Source of the DNA: a virus
Length of the DNA: 27,304 nucleotides
Direction: 5' to 3' (one strand)
Virus record (IMG/VR): IMGVR_UViG_3300047552_001580
Span: 1 to 27,304 of that record
Part shown: piece after piece, positions 22,501 through 27,304 of the stretch
Position numbering within the stretch: position 1 is the stretch's first letter
Layout: the number at the start of each line of letters is the position of its first letter
Translations under genes and position numbers: made by a program
Notes under the pieces: generated by a model
Seen by the model: the letters and a program-made list of their open reading frames with translations, nothing else
What the model was told of the DNA's origin: nothing
Database searches by the model: none

Positions 22501-25500
22501 TCTAACTAACTCGTTGATGATGCCTCTATCTTGAACATCTGATAACTTATACATTTTATCAATCAAATGTCCTGCTTCATGCGTGAATGTTGGTATATCG
22601 TTTGCTTTTCTGAGCCTAATTACATGTGTTCTAACTTGTAAATATCCTAAAACATTCTTACGATTAATCTTCCCAACTCTGACTTTGTTCATGAATTTCT
22701 TTTCAAACTCTCCTATAATTTCCGATGCCCTTTTTGCTTTCCCTGATGTGTTTAATCCTGATGCAGGGGGTAACTCTAATTCATTCTCGCTTGTTAATGG
22801 TTTATATTCATCTTTCTCTTCAAATAGGGATTGCCCTTCAATCATTACTGAGTCTTTCATTTCTAGGGTTATTGGTAATGCCTGTTGTGTCACGCCATTA
22901 ATTTCTATGGTTTGAACTTGCGTATTCCAACGTTTAGCGTACTTGTTTAAAAATTGGGGAATCATTTTGTCGTAGAATGCTTTCATTCCACTACCGCCTA
23001 TTTGTAGATTATCACCTGTTAAATATTTTACATTTTTTGTGTCTGAAGGAGGAAAGTTGTTTGACCTTTTTTTTCCTTCTTTATTTAATATTTTATTTGC
23101 TATGTTATTTCCAAATGTCTCTTCTAATTCATCTGCTTTAAGATACTTTTGAACGATAATGAGATTGCCGTTCATCCCCATAATTGATAATCCAAATACA
23201 TCATCATTTTCTTTCCAATAAGCAATTTCTTTTACGGATTCTTTTAAATTGTACCTCTCGTTTTGTTGATTCCCTGTAGTCCATGATAAATAATCATAAC
23301 CGTTTTCGGCAGCATATCTTATCATTCTTTTTAGCACAAACTCATGCCATGTTGTTTTAAATGGTGCATCTGGGATTTTTGAATCTTGAAATTCTATTTC
23401 ATTAATTTCTTCACGAATTTTATTTATTTCTAACTTTATCTTGTCCAAAAGTAGTTTTTCAGAATCATAAAGCTTTGTGAATAAATTAAATGAATTAATA
23501 TTAAGCCATGCATAATCTTCGGTTTCAGCTCTAATTAAAACCTGATTTTTACCTTTTATTAGTAAATATTCTGTTTCTATACCAAATACACCTTGACTTT
23601 TTCTTGTTTCTAATCTCAATTCTTTACCAATTGGTGAATTCTTCTTTATTTTTATTATATCTTCATTTAATTTATGTATTTTTTTTAATTTATCAGCAAT
23701 TGATTCTTTATCTTGTTCTGTTAAATTCTTTTTATACCCCTTTTTTCGTCCTTCTTGATGCCAGTCGCTCTGTATCTCTTCTAAAAATAGAACATTATCC
23801 CCGTTACTATCATATCGGTCATTAAACCTTGTAAACGCTAATACGTTTAATTCTTTCCAATGTGATTGTGGTGAAATATAACTTTTTGGTTTTATTAATT
23901 CTTGACTTGTTTTCAAAACTAAATCAACGGCTTCTGCTTCTGAGTCATACGAACCCATACTATCACCATTATTATTAACAACTGTCCATCTTCCATCTTC
24001 TGTTTGTTTTGTTTGGTAACCTTTTGGCAATTGTTTTAAATCTTTATTTTTTAGAATAAATAATAACTCTTTGTAATTTTGTCCTCCTCCTACAACTTGA
24101 AACTTGTCGTGTTTTGTTCTTTTTTGTATATTTGTTCTTATAGGTTCCAAATAATCTTCTCGAAATTCTAATAAAAATTCTTCTTCTAAATATTGTATTG
24201 CTGTCGTAGTACCCAAATATTCTGAATCTTCTGGTACTATTAAATCATATGATAATAAATCTTTAATATATCCATCCTTCATTTCAAACTTTACTTGAAA
24301 AAACTTATTTTCATATGTAACATCTTGTGTTTCATACTCATTCAATTCCGATCTAAGTTCTTTTAAATTATATTTTTCAATAATATATTTAGTTGTTGCA
24401 ATTTTTATTTTCTTTTCCAAAACTATTTCTTCGTTATCAAAAATAGTTTCCTCAATCTCAATCTCGTTCATCCTCAAAAACTCAAGCAACTCTTTTTTAT
24501 CAATCTTATCTTTGTTTATTATAAAGTCCTTCAATCCACTCCATTTGACTTCTTCTTGTTTAATTCCATTCTTAGGATTACTTATTAATCCTAGTAATGC
24601 ACTCTTGTCTATTCTTGATGGTAGCTTTTCCTCAATGACACGTTGAAGCTGTGAGAAGAATGGTCTCTTATTATACCGTTCTTTAATCTCTTCAAGTCTT
24701 ATCGTTGGATAATCTGAGGTTCTTTTACCCATCCAAAAACCGTCTTTTGGATTTACCTTAGAATTATCTTGTCTATATGACTTGATTTGATTTTCACTAG
24801 AAACATATAAAACATCTTCAATATACGCTTCTTTTATCATATCTGCTTTAGTTGCCTCATAGCTGAGTTTATCATTGGTTACCACAAATGACATTGCTGA
24901 ACCAAATTCAATGTTTCTTGATTTCAAGAAGTCCTTAAAGTATTCAGTATCCTTTAACATTTCATTAGGCACTTCTTCTATACCTTGAACATATAACTTT
25001 GCGTTAACATGCACTAAAGTTGAATACTTATCGCTACCTTTAAGCTCTAATGCTATTTTTGACAAGTCGTTTGCTGATTCTATTTTTTTACTTAATAATG
25101 GATGTTCTTTTGATGCTTTTAGTATTAAATCTTCTTCGTGAAACTTGTGTTCTTTTTCTGTCCCCATATACCCATTTGGCTTATCTGGATTTTTCTTTAG
25201 CTCAACATATTTATTCGAATCTAAAATTATATGACTAATAAATCCAGGTAGTGACTTATCAACTGTATCGGTAGCTGTAACATCTCCCTTCGATGCTTCT
25301 GGAAAACCCGAAGGGTGATTGTGTATCAAATAATATCCTGTCGCTTGCTTATCTTTCATAATTTGTGCAAGCTCTTTAAACCATTTTTCGTTATCTTTTC
25401 TTACGTTTATCCCTATTATCCACTTATCTCCCTCTTCACTATACTCAGAAAAAGGCTTAATATAAGGATTAATAACACAACTTCCTGCAATACACGAACT

Positions 25501-26829
25501 TATTGACTCAACATGTACTATGACACCCTCTCCATCAACAAATACATACCTGAGAGTTTCAAACCTAGGGTCTCTAAAAGCTTGGGCAATCACCGCTAAC
25601 TGTTGGACATTCTCGACTTTTGCTCCTGTAATTTGGATTTTTCCTGTTTTAATTGCTTCTGTTGTAATGGCATTTCCAATAACCTTGACCTCGTATTTAT
25701 TCCTACCCAACGTTCCTCTATCTCCTGGTATTTCACTTCCTTCAACTTCTTGTAAATCTCTGAGTGCTTCGGCTGCTGTATCAAGGTCTTTCACTCCCTC
25801 TTCACTAGATGTATGTTCTGGAAAATTACTAGTCAATTCAGTTCGTATCTGGTCGGCATCCATAGGTCGTGCTGTAGCCGTAGTTACTTCTCCCTCTTCA
25901 ATGTATTCATCTTCACCTTCACCATCGCCAATAACTTGCTCGGGATTAAGTATGCTCATAATCTCATTTGCTCTTGATGTAAGCTCTTTGATTTCCTGAT
26001 CCTTTGTGAATTTCTTTTCAAGTTGTTTGTATATTGCATCTAACTCGTTTTGATATTCGTTATTAGTTTGAGTAAACCTTTCGATTGACCTTCTGATATT
26101 CCCGACTGTTGTAGTTATTCCTCTAAAGGTATCTGTTTCAGTAATCGAAACATCTCCCGATTTCCACGTTAAACCAATTCTCGAAACATTTTTATCTTGG
26201 CTTGTTTGAACTAATATAACCTTGTCTATAACATTCGCAAGTTTAAACTCAAAAGTATCAGCTTCGGCATACTTCAAATTCTCACCTTTTTTACTTACCA
26301 ATTCATTGAAATACGTTTCGGCTTCCCCAAACTTATCAAAAGTTTTACCATCAATGACGGCTTTGAAGTTGTCACCTGTGATGTTTTCTACTTTACCTTC
26401 AAGGTTTTTGTATTCGTTTAGCTTCCTTGTATAGTATTCAATCTGACTTTTTAAGTATGGAATTTTTTCTATTAATTTTGCTCTGGCATCTGCAAACCCT
26501 CTTTTTTCAAAATTCAGTTTTTGAAGTTGTTTAGTAACAATCACTTGCTCTTTCATAAGTGGATTGTCACTTGCGATTGCGGATATTTCTTGAGCTGTTA
26601 GAGTTGTTGCACTTGGGTCCTCAATTTCTACATCATTAATATCAGCATTTAAAAATCCATCAATAACATTAGACTTCCTTTGGAGGTTATCCCAAATACG
26701 AGCATCGAATGACCGTTTTGTGATAATAACAAAGGTCTCTATTTCTTTATTGATGTTACCTTGTCGTAATGCTCTTCCATCTTCTTGCTGTAGGTCTTTT
26801 GGTCTCCACGGGTAGTCGATATGCGTCAA
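19519..26829 (-). CDS. Giant polyvalent protein (helicase C-tail, JAMM peptidase, HEAGH metallopeptidase, LPD38-like)
   Basis: A 2436-residue multidomain protein of the large polyvalent type, likely carried in the particle and injected. Order: tail of an SNF2-type helicase (PWRPKDLQQEDGRALRQGN, motif VI, residues 7-25) with coiled coils to about 300; RadC/JAMM-type domain with H503-N-H505-PSG...S513-x2-D516 in canonical spacing; LPD blocks at about 722-800 (FFSQLQRVIEEKLPSRIDKS) and about 1010-1260 (FLEEIQSDWHQEGRKKGY, AAENGYDYLSWTTG); a zinc peptidase with H1417-EAG-H1421 and E1464; and a long LPD38-like C-terminal part (about 1480-2436) with one hydrophobic stretch near 2115-2130. The TTG at 26829 is only a frame boundary: the real N-terminal part is in the other frame upstream. 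Confidence 0.85.
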   Translation of the reverse strand: MTHIDYPWRPKDLQQEDGRALRQGNINKEIETFVIITKRSFDARIWDNLQRKSNVIDGFLNADINDVEIEDPSATTLTAQEISAIASDNPLMKEQVIVTKQLQKLNFEKRGFADARAKLIEKIPYLKSQIEYYTRKLNEYKNLEGKVENITGDNFKAVIDGKTFDKFGEAETYFNELVSKKGENLKYAEADTFEFKLANVIDKVILVQTSQDKNVSRIGLTWKSGDVSITETDTFRGITTTVGNIRRSIERFTQTNNEYQNELDAIYKQLEKKFTKDQEIKELTSRANEIMSILNPEQVIGDGEGEDEYIEEGEVTTATARPMDADQIRTELTSNFPEHTSSEEGVKDLDTAAEALRDLQEVEGSEIPGDRGTLGRNKYEVKVIGNAITTEAIKTGKIQITGAKVENVQQLAVIAQAFRDPRFETLRYVFVDGEGVIVHVESISSCIAGSCVINPYIKPFSEYSEEGDKWIIGINVRKDNEKWFKELAQIMKDKQATGYYLIHNHPSGFPEASKGDVTATDTVDKSLPGFISHIILDSNKYVELKKNPDKPNGYMGTEKEHKFHEEDLILKASKEHPLLSKKIESANDLSKIALELKGSDKYSTLVHVNAKLYVQGIEEVPNEMLKDTEYFKDFLKSRNIEFGSAMSFVVTNDKLSYEATKADMIKEAYIEDVLYVSSENQIKSYRQDNSKVNPKDGFWMGKRTSDYPTIRLEEIKERYNKRPFFSQLQRVIEEKLPSRIDKSALLGLISNPKNGIKQEEVKWSGLKDFIINKDKIDKKELLEFLRMNEIEIEETIFDNEEIVLEKKIKIATTKYIIEKYNLKELRSELNEYETQDVTYENKFFQVKFEMKDGYIKDLLSYDLIVPEDSEYLGTTTAIQYLEEEFLLEFREDYLEPIRTNIQKRTKHDKFQVVGGGQNYKELLFILKNKDLKQLPKGYQTKQTEDGRWTVVNNNGDSMGSYDSEAEAVDLVLKTSQELIKPKSYISPQSHWKELNVLAFTRFNDRYDSNGDNVLFLEEIQSDWHQEGRKKGYKKNLTEQDKESIADKLKKIHKLNEDIIKIKKNSPIGKELRLETRKSQGVFGIETEYLLIKGKNQVLIRAETEDYAWLNINSFNLFTKLYDSEKLLLDKIKLEINKIREEINEIEFQDSKIPDAPFKTTWHEFVLKRMIRYAAENGYDYLSWTTGNQQNERYNLKESVKEIAYWKENDDVFGLSIMGMNGNLIIVQKYLKADELEETFGNNIANKILNKEGKKRSNNFPPSDTKNVKYLTGDNLQIGGSGMKAFYDKMIPQFLNKYAKRWNTQVQTIEINGVTQQALPITLEMKDSVMIEGQSLFEEKDEYKPLTSENELELPPASGLNTSGKAKRASEIIGEFEKKFMNKVRVGKINRKNVLGYLQVRTHVIRLRKANDIPTFTHEAGHLIDKMYKLSDVQDRGIINELVRLGKMTTNSQKERVQIDEGIAEFTRLYLTDNVQAFARAPKTFEYYKRTIDPDFLGFLNERMQDISDLVNLSPEERVMRDVWDKAEVDKQRAKGETLNLKLSQFYTQMVDEYYPAIKVAVELGGVEGKTKIKQIIAATKGYESTAMFSINPKGIKGLYQSDLNHNEVGPSLFDVLLPLANDNKKRDFFWKSYAIGRRAEDYHARNLALPQDIQTYRDTVKNLEEKYPDFPQIFQAVRKYDDNLLLVLTQAGFFDKKQANEIRKQNPNHIHLFRVLDDGIVGVKSSKGNPVKSLRGGGQEILNPYESMVNMTFVIWQAAKRQELLLELAKMADKVEGKGAIMVKAPFGMKATTFNLDEVKKKIIESLIAQDVDLEKFYNGFDIDMEFDMMAKIFRPNMIAGKNQLAIYKNGKINLYDVEPEIYKALSGMNPVTFNAIMKFLLKVSTRVGDFQAASILYDLRFVAWNTSREVLTAWLQTRAGIGVMDIMKGAISVMTHDKWFIEAMKRGGTTQMFLANESRFAKDIIDDMSRGRSLSKKIQKEMRHPLNTIRDLIQWTELGTKTAELKKTVKNRMITRFADSIGKGEFVTKLLMTVDPQIKAQWKQFFQFTNTTKEDWDEAIYNMRDLTYDLKRKGRFIKEGQINRIWRFSNAYIQGFDQTFRTATDPGRNKRLLLRGLMIAFISLMIHAYLNDNKHYKNLKPYQKDNFWQIPIGDPQKTPIFLPIPRGFEWAIPFMAVPVRAYEYFYKNDPEAWKGFSDSLKNNFTYEINPMPLRPFIEDMTNTQWSGIPIENSEDLKASPKYRYDEYTSNTARAIADVMNEIPFKSDILQSPKRVYHLIRGYTGSIGNAFLSAIDEVTGKSNYKASDLLNEVPGLKVLKDIPGINVMANRFLVDARRSNTISQDYYEGRDEAAMKMYDATEKGKIENDIVKHAVLNALYKTFDKSLSDLRKERGELEVERKPGYREEIKKIDANLLRMKEIMNIAKRNIEKNSKK

Positions 26830-27304
26830 TCCCTACTCCCATTTTTTCATTATTACCAATTAAGATCCTTACTTCTCCTGAGTTGAATTTGTTTTTGAGT
26901 GCTATCTTTTGTGCAGGGTTTTTTGCATCATGGATAAAGGCTATTTCGTTTTTTGGGATACCTTTTTTTATAAGTCCATCCTTGACTTGTCGATACACAC
27001 TCTCTGTCTTTTTATCGACCTCATCAAAATTGTCAGTTTCATCATCCTCTTCTACTTTTTTACTTTCTTTTTTTGCTTTTGGTGTTGACATTTCTATAAA
27101 AACCAAATGCGTTAATTTTTCTTTAGTGGTCTTTTCCCACTGTTCAAACAAATGTTTGATAGCTGTCTCAATTTTTGTAGTCTCCCCTGGCAATAATTCA
27201 AAATTAGGATCAATAAGTCCAGGGTGAAGAGCTGCATTCCTTCCATCTTTTGTAATCATTAAAGGATTATCTACTTTTGGATCAATACCGCCATTCTTTA
27301 ATGC
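26756..27304 (-). CDS. SNF2-type helicase part of the giant protein, out of frame (5' end off window)
   Basis: The frame is open through the right edge (GGIDPKVDNPLMITKDGRNA) and contains the helicase second RecA-like domain: LVFIEMSTPKAKK, FIHDAKNPAQKIALKNKFNS and RILIGNNEKMGVG (motif V). After MGVG it runs into nonsense (IDAYRLPVETKRPTARRW) and stops at 26756, while the expected continuation THIDYPWRP...EDGRALRQGN is in the +1 frame from 26829. Compared with the family, about ten residues between motifs V and VI (usually TNxQxxLxAL) are also missing. So a small deletion plus frameshift splits one ancestral gene. It may be a real inactivating mutation or an assembly/sequencing error. Confidence 0.8.
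   Translation of the reverse strand, partial: ALKNGGIDPKVDNPLMITKDGRNAALHPGLIDPNFELLPGETTKIETAIKHLFEQWEKTTKEKLTHLVFIEMSTPKAKKESKKVEEDDETDNFDEVDKKTESVYRQVKDGLIKKGIPKNEIAFIHDAKNPAQKIALKNKFNSGEVRILIGNNEKMGVGIDAYRLPVETKRPTARRWKSITTR

Noticed and set aside
25520-25999. 159-residue plus-strand frame
   Set aside because: Shadow of the giant gene, whose minus-strand frame contains recognisable domains; Ser/Pro-rich low-complexity translation.
26836-26850. A-run near the helicase break as a programmed frameshift site
   Set aside because: The run reads GAA AAA ATG in frame and is not a canonical slippery heptamer, and the linker between motifs V and VI is missing, so a slip would not rebuild the family sequence.

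Overview
The window is a piece of a tailed-phage (or prophage) genome from a low-GC Firmicutes host, probably clostridia-like. The evidence is the AT-rich sequence, strong AAGGAGG-type ribosome binding sites, the clostridial-type amidase tail, and a phage gene set throughout (portal, terminase, scaffold, capsid, holin/endolysin, RusA, DnaD-like replisome organizer). No integrase, tape-measure gene or host gene is visible, so lifestyle and tail type stay open. A very large polyvalent protein next to a compact head module suggests a podovirus-like particle that injects proteins; this is inference.

Almost everything is transcribed right to left on the minus strand. From the right edge: a giant multidomain protein (split from its helicase part by a frameshift/deletion near 26.83 kb), then holin and amidase. 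Next is a roughly 0.5 kb gene-poor stretch with a tRNA-like element that lacks an anticodon arm, large hairpins, and a promoter/operator region. The early module follows (17.9 to 12.7 kb): a MerR/excisionase-type DNA-binding protein, small unknowns, a DnaD-type replisome organizer with iteron-like repeats, a recombination-type protein, a 'replication terminator'-type protein, a DUF2303-like protein, small unknowns, a RusA resolvase and a truncated PAPS-reductase-like gene.

At 11.85-12.74 kb the only plus-strand genes form a three-gene cassette. Two small unknown proteins each sit behind a near-identical promoter with a dyad in its spacer, and a 57-residue ribbon-helix-helix protein follows; a bidirectional terminator closes the cassette. 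It diverges from an orphan C5-cytosine methyltransferase. This layout resembles anti-defence (acr/aca-like) operons and is the strongest candidate for something new here.

Left of it lies the morphogenesis module (10.6 to 1 kb): small and large terminase, a small membrane protein, portal, a zinc-ribbon protein, a small unknown, scaffold, a small virion candidate, major capsid (followed by an intrinsic terminator), a beta-helix virion protein, a small virion candidate, and a tail fibre with 132-bp tandem repeats that runs off the left edge.
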